Below are positions 47,808-58,451 of a stretch of DNA of 64,000 bases, piece by piece. Positions within the stretch are counted from its first letter, which is position 1; each line of letters starts with the position of its first letter. The notes under the pieces were generated by a model that saw nothing but the letters and a program-made list of their open reading frames with translations, did no database searches and was not told where the DNA came from. This DNA is from Tetraselmis striata. Its lineage: Eukaryota; Chlorophyta; Chlorodendrophyceae; Chlorodendrales; Chlorodendraceae. The stretch lies in NCBI GenBank assembly GCA_006384855.1, contig VCJN01002002.1, positions 248,001 through 312,000 of the forward strand, read 5' to 3'. A program made the position numbers and the translations under genes.

Positions 47808-47930
47808 TTCAGAGGACCACAACTTACACGCTCGAATTAGTGGACTCTATGCGAGTTCTTGTAGTCGGGCCGTAAGAAAGCTGGCCTGGATCGCCCAGGA
47901 GCAAAGTTCGAAGAAATTTCAAATTTACGC
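47808..47930 (+). repeat. Short repeat family 2, diverged copy
   Basis: GGCCTTCAGAGGACCACAAC and GTCGGGCCGTAAGAAAGCTG, then GAAGAAATTTCAAATTT, match the copies at 22.9 and 51.5 kb in the same order. Confidence 0.55.
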
Positions 47931-48895
47931 GCAAGTTCTCAATTTTTTGATATCTCCTCCACCCGCTGCCCCAGGCCCAGGTACGACAACCGAAAACATG
48001 TCACTTGATTTTTGGCACTTGGTCTACCGGCCCGGCTACCGGATATATACAAACCCGCACAGGGACGGTCGGCTAGGCCCTCTGCGTTCTTTGAGCGCCA
48101 GGCCCCTAGTCCTCAGAGCAATCCCATCCTCGTCCTCCCGTCCTCCCCCAATCCCCCTACTCCGTCGCCCGCGGTCCGACCTCTGGGTGGGGACGGGGGT
48201 CGGTGGTGCTGGTTTTCGCAGTGAGCCGGCGTTTTAAGGCAGCTTGCGAGTACGGGCAGCAACGCGGGACGTCTTGTTGTGCTGGGTGCGCGCGCGTTGC
48301 AGCGCCGCGTAGTACGCGCATAAAGGTGCTTCAGGAAAAAAAAAGTATTAATCGTACCTGTATTGTAGAGCCATCCTATAAGCCTATCCTAACACCCATG
48401 AACATCCATGCACCGGCGGAGTCCATGGGCGGAGCATATCAGCACGTCTTGTTACCTGATCGCCATTCGCAGCTAGCTCATGTCTAGCTAGCTCTATTTT
48501 ATCAGCACGTTTGCTTGCGATATATACCGCTATCAAGACCACACAGTCAGAAGAAGGACAACCACAGATAGTTACCGCGGTTGGCAGCGACTTCCAGAGT
48601 AGCGCCAATCATGCGACGGGGACTGCTAGATCCCCCACTAGATATAATCCCTGAATGTGCATGTACATGTACATGTATCGGGTACCCGTACGGTGAATGA
48701 AGCGGCAAAACGTCCCCGCTGCTTGAGCGCACGAAATAGAGCCAGCGAAACCCACCAGCAATAAATAAAGCTTATGTAGAGAGAGAAACCTTACACGGAG
48801 CTGTAGGTATCATTGCCTCCAAATTTGGAAAGCATCTAGAGGCTTTAGGTAGCTTTTCCATTCAATTTATTTCAAAAACCAAGCATGTTTGTTGC

Positions 48896-48934
48896 TTTCT
48901 CTTTCTTTCTCTCTCTCTCTCTCTCTCTCTCTTT
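48896..48934 (+). repeat. (CT)n-rich microsatellite
   Basis: TTTCTCTTTCTTTCTCTC passes into a pure CT run of about 12 units. Simple sequence in a spacer. Confidence 0.85.
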
Positions 48935-49633
48935 CGAGCAAAAAACCTTATTATTTGTCATAAATAAACCACGATGACTTATTTGTGTAAGAGTGCCATT
49001 AAGACTCAATATACCTCAGCATCGGCGATTTATCCTCTAATAAAATGCGGTACATGTGCTGAATATATATAACTTTATTTCTCAATGATACCGCCATCCT
49101 ACGTATTTATTGTTGTCAGTGGTTTTGGGGATCATTACTTGTCGTGGGATGTTGGTTGGTTTGGGATGTTGGCTGGTTTCGGAGCATCATATGAATCTAT
49201 CGCACGCTACAATGTACGCGGTACAGACATTGGTACTGCTCATCAATCTTGTGCACTATGCCATTGCCAGGTATCCCGCCACGGTTCTACTTTACCTTGT
49301 TGAATTAGAAGCGGCACAATTAAAATATTTGGCAATTCTGATACGTGAGCTAACTAGCATCCGTTGCGCATCGGAAGTACAGTGTCTCAATTGTAGAATG
49401 TACAGTTCCCCTCGTAAGTCTTGCCCTATATGTATCTGTCCGTATCGCCACGTCATCACCGGCGGCGCCGACCGCCGAGTGGTACAGTGGCGCATTTTTA
49501 GGATATAATTAACTTTAAGGAAAGAAGTTACAATATTATTGTATGTGTGTACATATCTATATATTTAGTATGTACGTATCTATTATGTATATCAGTATGT
49601 ATGAGTACATATATATATTTAATATATTTACAT

Positions 49634-49700
49634 GAGCTAGCTGCAGAAGGCGATATCAGAAAATCACCAGAAAAGGACAATCGGAAAGGTCCTCTACAGC
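49634..49700 (+). repeat. AT-rich repeat copy preserving the empty target of the YR element
   Basis: GAGCTAGCTGCAGAAGG then CGATATCAGA and AAATCACCAG then GGACAATCGGAAAGGTCCT is continuous here. At 58041-58068 the first half, and at 61288-61322 the second half, flank the young YR element with only small differences. The join is after 49660. Confidence 0.75.
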
Positions 49701-50345
49701 GAGGTGGAAGCAGTAGCAGGAGATGTTGCAAAATGGGCACGAGCCCACGCATCGGACTTGGCCATCTGCTAACCGGCAGAGGGAATGCCGCCCAGGGTAC
49801 CATGCACGCAAGCCGAGACCCGCTGCAACATCCCCCGCCGTGTGCGCGACAGGTGACGGCGGAACTCAACAGGTTGGGTAGCGACAAAGTTCCGAAGTGC
49901 CTGAACGGATTGATCACTAAGGAAGCATGAGGTCGGGGCGGAAGGACCGCCAGGGAAGTTGCGCACAGCCAGCAACACCGCGAAGATCTAGACCACCGTC
50001 AAAGAATTTAATATAAAATATGTATATTATACTACGTACACGGATATACTGCTCCACATATATTGTCGTACATATAGCACATTCTGGATTTGTTACAGTA
50101 TATATACTTGTCCATTAAAGTCTCACCGAACCCACCCACTGCTTGCGCGGCTGCGCGCATCCAGCAGGCGGCACCGCGGCCACGAACCCTCCTGACTGGC
50201 ACTCTCACCGCCCCGCCCGACACGCTGAGTATGCCCTGTTCTGGTCGCTGGGACTCGCGCAGCACCCTGCACACTGCTGCTGGCCTTGCGTCTATTTAAA
50301 CAACGCACCTCGAACGCCCGGAGCCTCCCGTGCACGCCCGCAACC

Positions 50346-51229
50346 ATGGCCCAGCCGAGGGGGCGCAGCGCGGATGCGGTGGCGGCCAAGGTGGCGGCGT
50401 ACGAGGAATTTCTGGACAGCCGGCTGCGCCGCGAGCTGGCCGCGCTGGAGGAGCGCCGCCAGCAGGCCAAGTGTGACCTGCAGGAGTACGTGGACCTCGG
50501 CCGGAACGTCGATACGCTGCGGGAGGTGAGGTCGTCCGCCCTTCTGCCGAGGAGGGCGCGCGGCTGCCCCCGTGGGATCAGCCAGGGAGCGGCGGGAGGC
50601 TGACTCGCTTGCGCGGTGACCTTTCGGCCGCAGGCTGGCGGGGAGGGCATCAGCACGCTGGTGGATTTGGGCACGGACGCGCAGGTTTTCTGCCAGGCGG
50701 AGGTGCCAGACGTATCTCGGGTGTACATAAGTATCGGTGGGCCCCGCCCTCAGGCTGAGCCCCCCCCCCCCCCCCCCCTCGTTCCGGTATGTGTCCGCTC
50801 CGCCCGCCTGCAAGAGCCAGTGGAAATACATGACGGGAACCCCGCTAATTTCCTGGCATGCTCTCTCCGCCAGGGCTCGGCTTTCATCTGGAATGCACGC
50901 TTGATGAGGCGTCGGGACCGATAGGTAGGTCCTTCAAGTACCTCCTGACCGTGCGTCTATCATGCCCATGTAGCGCCGTGCTCATTTCAGCACCGTCCAA
51001 GGAGAGGAGCCAAACCCCACTCCCCTGCCCCGCCCCCCGCCCTCCTACGCTGCCTCGATGTATGCGCTGCATGGCAGAGCTGCAGAAGGAGGCGCTGCAG
51101 CGGAAAGTGGACGATCTGACGCAAAAGGTGGCGGCCGTCAAGGCGGACATGAAGCTGGTGACGGAGGGGATCCGGGAGTTGATGCAGCTGCCGGCCGGTG
51201 GCAGCACGGCCAGCCGAACGACGTGGTAG
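50346..51229 (+). CDS. UXT: UXT-type prefoldin-like protein (4 exons)
   Basis: Subunit of the prefoldin-like (R2TP-associated) chaperone module, by family; a small two-helix coiled-coil protein with a beta hairpin between the helices. Exons: 50346-50525, 50634-50736, 50874-50924 and 51078-51229; phases 0, 1, 1; 161 aa, close to the 157 aa of human UXT. N-terminal helix: KVAAYEEFLDSRLRRELAAL then CDLQEYVDLGRNVDTLRE. Middle: LVDLGTDAQVFCQAEVPDVS then RVYISIGLGFHLECTLDEA, the UXT/prefoldin-alpha signature (VDLG, VPDTS, GFxxELTLxEA). C-terminal helix: ELQKEALQRKVDDLTQKVAA then LVTEGIRELMQL. The start ATG is in MAQPRGRSADAV. Nothing looks broken. The alternative, a plain prefoldin alpha subunit (PFD5), is less likely given the RVYISIGLGFHLE segment. 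Confidence 0.85.
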
Positions 51230-51486
51230 GACGGCACACACCGGGCGTAGCAGCTACTGCTGCTACAGCTCCCGATGGAGCGGCACCTGGGGAAGGACCG
51301 CAAGATTGCCAGCCCCGAGTCGGATCGACGCTTGTGACTGAGCCGGACATCGCGGACCCCCCCCCCCCCCCCAAAAAACCACAGGGGCTTGTTGCAACGT
51401 ACCAAAAGTATGGATATCGCGAGATACGAAGTATCGACGGGGCTGATTCCTCCACCGTCGGCTTGGCCACCTTATAGGTCACCGAT

Positions 51487-51630
51487 TGGGCTTCAGAGGG
51501 CTCACATGCCGCGGGCCCAGCCGACCCTATGATTGCAGGCTCATGTAGCCGGGCCGTGAGACAGCTAGCCAGTGGCAGCAGCGCTGACCAGGATCAACGA
51601 GTTGTAACACATTTCAAATTTGGGCCATCC
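51487..51630 (+). repeat. Short repeat family 2, copy after the UXT gene
   Basis: GGGCTTCAGAGGGCTCACAT, then GCGGGCCCAGCCGACCCTAT, then GTAGCCGGGCCGTGAGACAG and CTAGCC. It ends in TTGTAACACATTTCAAATTT, close to the tail of the 47.8-kb copy. That tail supplies a TGTAA motif downstream of the UXT stop. Confidence 0.6.
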
Positions 51631-52517
51631 ACGCGCCCATAGTACAGCCCGGGCCCTGCTACCACTACGCTGCGACTTCCCAGCGCATCAGGCACCACCG
51701 CCCTCGGAGCACATGCTCGCCGGGATGGGTACGTAGTCTAACCATCACCGACGAGGTCGGTAGGCCACGGATTGCCCCCCCCTGCTGCTGCAGGCCGGAG
51801 TGTGCTCACCCGGCCTACGTGTAGCACGGGATGCGCTCGGCCCCTAATGATGGCATGACGGCTTGTTAACCCTCTAAGCGTCACCGGACAACCGCCTGCA
51901 GCTGCGGGATGGCCCTGCGAACAGCTTTGGGCGTCTCCGCTGGCACGGAGGAGAGTGCCGGGTCCACGCGACAAGCCGGTACCTCCAGCCTAACATGTCA
52001 ACAACCCCCGGGTTCGTGTGACTCGTGACTAGGCATGGCAGGGCGCTTGGAAGCGCATCCGGCAAAACTTGCAAAACTTGGTGACAAACTGGCGGCTCAT
52101 CCAGGTGCAGCGAGCAGGCCAGTTCCGCGCACAACGGCGGGCATGAGGTACGGCGGCGCAAGCATCTGCAGCCCGGCGGCCGTGTCGCTCCCCCGTTGAC
52201 GTGCTGCCGGTATTGAACCGCTCCCCCCGCAGGCAACGGAACCACACTTCCAGGGCATTGAATAAAAAAAGGCACCCGCGTGTGGAGAAATCACACTCCG
52301 CTGGCAGATGGGTGCCTTTGACGGACGTTCCATGGCTGTCGGCAGTCACGGGTGGGCGGTGGGTTGCCTCCAGGGTACCAAAACTAAGGGACGAGAAGAG
52401 GGCATGGAGAGCTGGGGGGGCTTTCAGGTCTTGCCCTGCCCTCAGGGCGGTTCTTATCAGCGGGTCCTGCCTCTTGCCCAGGGCGAGGGAGGGGCAGAAG
52501 GGGGGGGGGGGGGGGGG

Positions 52518-52518
<1 letters not shown>

Positions 52519-52587
<69 letters not shown>
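52519..52587 (+). repeat. (TG)n microsatellite between G tracts
   Basis: About 34 TG dinucleotides, framed by G runs on both sides (about 52500 and 52597). A purine-pyrimidine alternation of this length can adopt Z-DNA; that is general knowledge, not shown here. Confidence 0.95.
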
Positions 52588-52588
<1 letters not shown>

Positions 52589-53453
52589 CAAGCGCAGGGG
52601 GGGGGGGGGGGGGGAGGTTCGCGGCTGGTCGCAGGGGCCCGCTCAGGCGAGGCGCCGCCGCGCTGGGAAGGCCTCGGGGCGGCCAAACTCGCGGCTGCGC
52701 TTCATCCGCATCTGCGCCTCCTGCGCGAGCACCCAGGCGCTTGTCAGACGGCGGATGCAGGCCATTGCCACGACCGGGGTTCGCTGTATGCATCAGCGCT
52801 TCTGATACCTCGCGGAGACGGGGGAACTATGTATGTCTCGTTATCGATTCAAACGCACCACAAATAGAAGCACGGAACAGAAGTACACGGAGGTACGGAA
52901 TCTCCGCCTCCATGGAGCAAAACCATCCATTACTTTGTGACCCGCAAACCCAAGGAAATGTGGGGGGGGGGGGGGGGGGGGTACGCTAGATGATTGGGTA
53001 TGAATAAAACTCGCGCTTGACAAGGGACAACTACAACTTGCAGCACCAAACAAGAAGTACACTAGGGGCTGCTAGGGGTCTGCGTTTTATCTGACGCTAA
53101 GTAAAATACATTGCGGATATAATACAGCGGAACTACAGGTAGTATGCAGCTGCCCTTCTACATTATACATTGAAATCCTTAATGTAGTGTACCATTCTTT
53201 GTTGCATTGGCGGGCGGGGTAAAAATCAGCACCTGTTTTTGCACTATGGCGGCATTATTCTGCACTCTGCGCCCCCCCTGCGGCTGCCTATACGACTACA
53301 TTGAAGGTAGGTCTCCCTCCCTCCGCCTCTGTCGATCTCTCTGAATAGTGATGATGAAGAAGACTATGGGCATCATGTTGCCCAATTTCGAAGGGATGTA
53401 TTTCAGGTTGGAGGGATGACGGGCCAGTGCGGCTGTGGTCGTTTGCGTGGGGT

Positions 53454-56400
53454 TTAGGGCCTGGCCGGGCGGAAGGGCGGGGTGTGGCGGCAGGGCAGGC
53501 GGGCGGGCACCTTCTCCCCCTTCTCCGCCTGCTGCCGCAGGAAGGATTGGAAGCGCAACGCGGCCTGCTCCTTGCTCTTGGCGCGGCTGGGCAGCGGCTG
53601 CTCGTGCGGCAAGACGCTCATGCGCCCCGCCGCGCCCAATCCTTCGCCAGCTGCGTATGCCTCCTGCCCCGGGCCGTACGGCGGCATCCACTCCCGCGGC
53701 GGCACGCTGCCCCGCTCGCCCACCAGGCCGCCCGGAGAGTATCGGGGTGCACTCCCGCCGCTGCCGCCGCTGCCGGTCCGCTCCAGCGGCGACCAGCGTG
53801 GCGGGGGCTGCCCCAATGGACGCCGCGGATCGCCCAGCCGCTCCGACATTGGAAGCCTCGAGTGCGGCGGCTGCGAGGGGCCTCCCAGCCCCCGGCCCGG
53901 GCCGTCCGTGCCCCCAAAGTGCCGCAGCTCGTAGTCCAGCCGGCCCTCGCCGTACAGCCGCACTGCCCCCTCCCTACACACAGACATGCAGGCGTCAGCC
54001 CCCTCACTCTCAGCGCCAATGCTCACCCCCCCCCCCCCCCCTTCTTCCCCCTCCTCCTCTCTCCCCCCCCAGAGCATAAAGCCCCTACCTCCATCAACCA
54101 CAGCAATGAAGGTGGCTATCATGTATTTCCAATACAAGAGGAACCACATAGCTGCACCTTATCAGTGCAAGTGGTCAGCCACTTCCCGTGCTGCTAGATA
54201 CGAGAGACTCCTCAAACGCCGTCAGCTGAAGGAGGGTGGCGTGCGATTATTCACGCAGAGAACCGGTCGACTGTGTGTTCTAGCAAATGCCCTCCGTGCA
54301 ATTCGATGGGGTCTGCAGGTCCCAAAACTAATGAGGCATTGGTATGTCTGTGCAGAGTCCTTGTAGTATTCATTCACATGAACATTGTTATCCATGTAGT
54401 TGTTCTGCCTTTGCGGGGGGCAGAAACAGTGGTGCATATATCAAACCCGGTGGTCGTGGCGGCAACTCACCTGTCAATGCCGGCGCCTTGGCTGCGGGCA
54501 TCCCGCGCAGCCAGCCACTGCTCCAGCTCGTGCCCCTCGCGCTGATGGTCACGCAGGTGCAGGTCGGCTGCGGCACCGAGGTCCGGCAGCCCTCGGCGCG
54601 CAGCTGCCAGCAGGGCCGCGCTGCCGCCGGCCGCTTCCTCCCAGCTGCCGTCGCTGCCGCTGCCGCGGCGGAGCCCTTCCTCCATCCGCAGGCCGTACCG
54701 GCGCTTCTCCCCTAGGCTGGCGGCAAGCTTTCCCGCGGCGGCCCCCTTGCCGGTCGGGGCAGCCCCTGTGGTGGGGTGCAGGCTGCGCCAGGTGTTTGCA
54801 AGGCTGTTGGGTGGCTGCTCGCCGGGGGCAGCCGTCGGTGGGACGGACAGGCGGGGGCGGCTGGGCCCCGGCTGGGAGCTTCGACCGGCACCCGGCGCCC
54901 TGGCCACATCCTCGCCGCCGCAGGCACCGACCCTGCTCTCAAAGTCAGCCCGTCCTTGGCTGATGCGCGCCACCACGCCGTCCGCCGCTGCCCACAGCGC
55001 GCCGTAGTCGTCCTCCCCCTCCAGCGCGCACAGACCCTTGAACAGCTCCTCCATCAGCCACTCCTTGGCCGCCACCACGTGAGGCAGCCCGCCGCCGTTG
55101 ACGGGCGGGGCTGCCTGAGATGCAAGAGACGGCGTCTTGGCCCTGCCCGCAGCTGGGGCTGCAGCCTTCCCAGCGCCGCCGTGCACCTTGGCCCTACTCA
55201 TGGCCGCTGGCGCGGGGTCGTCATCCAGCAGCACCACCTCCTCCTCCTCCTCCTCCTCCTCCTCCTCTTCCTCTCCCTCCGCTGCGGACGGCTTCGCCTT
55301 ACCGCCCAGGTTATCGCCCCTTCCGGTCGCATCGGACACAGCCCGTCAGAGGTGGGAATGCCATGCCGTGCCGGGTCACGTCATGCCACACGGCCTCCGT
55401 CCCGAGCCCTCGTGAGGCAGGTGGGTGGCTTACCTTGCGCTGCCACCCAGGACTGCGCCCGTATCGCACACCTCCAGGGAGAACATGCGGTAGTTTCCGG
55501 CTGTGGGGCGATCCTCCCCGAGCGAGATCACGTCGCCATCATACAGATAGCCGTCGCAGAAGTTCTAGCGGGAAGAAGGCAGACAACCACAGCCAGCAGA
55601 GCTCGGGCCTCAGTCAGCTCAACAACTCCCCCTCCCCCTCACTATGTACAGCAGTCCCAATGCGGCGCTTTGACACATGCAGACATTCCAAGTATGCATA
55701 CGCATACACTTATTCAGGCTGCAGAACTGCAGTTAATTGGGCAAGATGAGCAAAAAAACATGCACTGGGTGTGTGCCTTGTAGTTACCCAATGCCTGTTC
55801 GCCAAGCGAGAAGAAGGTCGTGGTTTATGGAATGAATGGAAAGTGCGATGTATAGTACTCGTGGTCGCAAGCCACAACCCACCGTAGTTTACCGTTGCTG
55901 TAACCTATTAATATAACAACATATACCCTACCCATTGGCAGCCTGCTGCCGACAAGTGTCAACTGGCCACGCAAGGGTGACGTCACAACGCTGCGAGTCT
56001 ACATGCAGTCACGCGCCTTGCACACAAATATACCGTGCATAGACAGGCAGGCGATATATCGTAGTAGAGAGGTGCCCCGACTGGCGTCGAGACGGTACCG
56101 TCTCGGTGGTTGGCAAGAACGAGCGACCTGGGCGTCCCTCTAAACCTTGAAGCGCACGTGCTCGGAGGGTGCCCGCTACCCGAAGTGACGCAACGCCATA
56201 TGTGCAGCAAAGCAGTGCTATCCGTACTCCGGCAGGGCACGTTTGACGCGCGCCGTTCACAGCCGTCGCAGATATTTGAAACCTACCACGCGGCGCAGCA
56301 GCGTAATTGTTCATAGTTCATACTTGTCAGGCCGACCTCGACGGGCGAATTTCGGCGCCCGCCCCCCCCCCCCCCCCCCCCCCCCCTTACCACCACCACT

Positions 56401-57522
56401 CTTTCGACAAGCGAGCCGGGGATGAGACGAGGTGTACGTCGCCGCGCAGCGCCAGTAGATTTGGGTCTGGGCTGGTGGTGCTACCTCGGTCTAGGCCTCG
56501 AGGACCTATCTATCTATCTACTATGCAAGCTCTGCTGTACTACCACGGTACTAACTACAAGGCCTCTTCGGAAGAAGCCGCAAACCCTAGGGCTTTACTT
56601 CTATACACGGACCAGGCGGGCGGGCAGGGCAGAGCTATACACGCACCTGTCCCGCCGGCACGCAGGCTGTGCTGGGTGCCACCTCCTCCTTGGGAAGCTG
56701 CAGCCGGATGGGTGAAGTTCCGCGCCCCGGCCGTGCGACGAAGGCGCCCTGCTTGGATAAGTCCCACGCGCGCCATTGCTCGCGCTCCGGGCACCACGCC
56801 AGCTTGAGGTGCCGCCGCGACACACGCTGCTGGTCCTTCTGGCGCTGTTGGTCTACGAAGAAGCCGTCGGTGGGGTGGCCCGCGGCACGGCCGATGGACA
56901 CCGCCTCAGCCCCGGGGGGCGGCAGCAGCACCACCAGCTTCGGCTGTGCGACGCCCACAAGCCGCGGCTGCCGCTCCGCCTTGCCGGCGCTGCCCTCCGC
57001 AACGGGCCCACCGCTGCGGTGAGAGCCGCCCTGGCGTGAGCGCTCTTCTGCCCCCCCGCCCCCGGTGAGATCCTCGTCGCTGTCCGAGCCAGCCTTTGAG
57101 CCGTTGCCCTGGCCTCGGTCCTCGTGGTTCGAATCTCCGGGCCCCCGGCGGCCGCTGCCGTTGGGACGGCCCCGCCGGCCGTCGCTGCCGCCAGCAGTGT
57201 TCGTCATAGAGTTGATTATATCGGCTTTCCCAGCAGGATAATACTTCAACGCCTGGTCGACATCGTTGCCTTCCGCCGCCTCGCTGCAATCATCCTCCTC
57301 GCTCCAATCTTCACTCCCGTCGCCGCCATTTTCATCCGCATTATCCACCTCGCGGTCACGCGCGCTGAGGGTGTCAGCTACCATGGCGCTGAGGATGATA
57401 TCGCGAGCGGCAGCCTCATTGTCGTTGATATTGGCGCGCGGCTTGTTGTGCTTTTTTACGTGCGTCAGACGAAGGCGGCGGCGCTGCCGCCGACGCACCG
57501 GCGGCACTCCAGTACCGGACAT
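53454..57522 (-). CDS. FHA-domain protein with long disordered regions (4 exons)
   Basis: Likely nuclear phosphothreonine-binding protein; partner unknown. Exons on the minus strand: 57522-56647, 55564-55434, 55319-54471 and 53973-53454; 791 aa, phases 0, 2, 2. Residues 1-30 are strongly basic (RRRQRRRLRLTHVKKHNKPR, a likely nuclear signal). Residues 50-185 are acidic, Gly- and Ser-rich. The FHA domain is at about 187-325: VSIGRA, QRVSRRHLKLAWCPE, WRAWDLSKQGAFVA, then across the intron CDGYLYDGDVISLGED. The GR and SRRH binding residues are present; the usual NG after the fourth strand reads QG. A run of about 14 Glu follows near residues 345-360. The C-terminal 350 residues are Gly/Pro/Arg-rich with short helices (LRFQSFLRQQAEKG). 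The exon 3 acceptor (GGAAG) is chosen by phase and is the weakest join. The spacer upstream to 58068 is AT-rich repeat. Confidence 0.78.
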
Positions 57523-57729
57523 CACGGCCGGCACGGCTACTTCGCTAGCTTTAACTCGCACTTGTGGGAGTGCTCCACAGTTAGGAGCGCGGGCGGGGGC
57601 TGGTGCGGGTATGAGCAGGGGGAGCGCTGCTGCCCTCGACTATACAGGCACTGGTACCATATATACCTCGTACGACGACGACGAAGCGCGCCGGGGATGA
57701 CGGCGCGAGCGGCGCGCTGGAGTACTACC

Positions 57730-58068
57730 AGCACAGGCGTTACTCCTACGAGTACCCGTATGTAAAACCCCGCCGATATTATACAATGCTGCTTGAAGCC
57801 TGCTGGTGTAGTCGCTTTGTAAATACTTATTATTTATGGATCATTCGGATAATAATTCAGGTGCATTGATATCGCTATATATATTATTATATTTTATTTT
57901 CCGCGCACCTTCGCCAGTTCGTCGTACCCATTAATCCTCACGATTTTATCCGTTTAAAACGCTCATCTCTTCCGTTAATGTTCGGTTACGACTACGGTGG
58001 ATATAGCGACTGTATGCTGGCACTGACATATATACTTACACGAGCTAGCATCAGAAGGCGATATCAGG
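57730..58068 (+). repeat. AT-rich repeat interrupted by the young YR element
   Basis: The stretch ends CACGAGCTAGCATCAGAAGG then CGATATCAGG. The matching continuation (AAATCACCAAAAAAACGG, then ACAATTAGAAAGGTCC) appears at 61288 on the far side of the YR element. It is therefore the left half of an older repeat copy split by insertion. Confidence 0.6.
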
Positions 58069-58186
58069 ATTTCCAAGTTGAGTCTGGTTTTGCCAAAAAG
58101 GTCGCGCAGGCTGTTTTACACGGTCAAGAGCCGAAATTGGCAGGATGGTTTAGCGAAAGCGTGGAGGGAAAACGGAGTCAGGGGGG

Positions 58187-58371
58187 CGCTGCGTGGAACG
58201 CAGCGAAAACTGGAAGATGGCAGGCTCAGCTGTTCTGGCTGCTTTTATGTCTACTCGTGCTGCACCCAACATAGGCGCAACAACAGTTACTAGTTCCCGT
58301 ACCACTGAGCAGCACTTGTAGCTACAAAGCGGTTAGGTCAAGGATGGAAACCCCATAAACTAGTTTAGATC
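58187..58371 (-). repeat. A2 repeat of the young YR element
   Basis: 185 bp from CGCTGCGTGGAACGCAGCG to AAACTAGTTTAGATC. It differs from 61103-61287 at two sites (CATAGGC against CAAAGGC, CACTTGT against CACGTGT). Confidence 0.9.
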
Positions 58372-58451
58372 ATTTCAAAGTTGAGTCTGGTTTTGCCAGT
58401 CTTGAGCGAACGTAGAGAGCGGTGGATTGACGGAGAAGGGGTAGCGCCAAG

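Larger units (their letters stand above)
47155..50345. other. Spacer with dispersed repeats
   Basis: No gene is supported over 3.2 kb. It holds two copies of repeat family 2 (about 47430-47520 and 47808-47930), a CT microsatellite (about 48896-48934), TA-rich DNA at 49500-49630 and an AT-rich repeat at 49631-49700 that matches the target of the young YR element. Open frames such as 49547-49930 lack domains. Confidence 0.5.
51230..53453. other. Convergent spacer with simple sequence
   Basis: No gene is supported. It includes a family 2 repeat (51487-51630), a C tract at 51357-51372, a G tract (about 52500-52517) followed by about 35 TG units to 52587, another G tract (about 52597-52614) and one at 52963-52981. 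Frames of up to 262 codons run through the TG repeat and are artefacts. Confidence 0.55.

Noticed and set aside
49547..49930. 127-codon frame starting in TA-rich DNA
   Set aside because: It crosses the boundary of the AT-rich repeat used as the empty target site and has no conserved motif.
52201..52989. 262-codon frame with long Cys-Val run
   Set aside because: It is the translation of the TG microsatellite and flanking G tracts.
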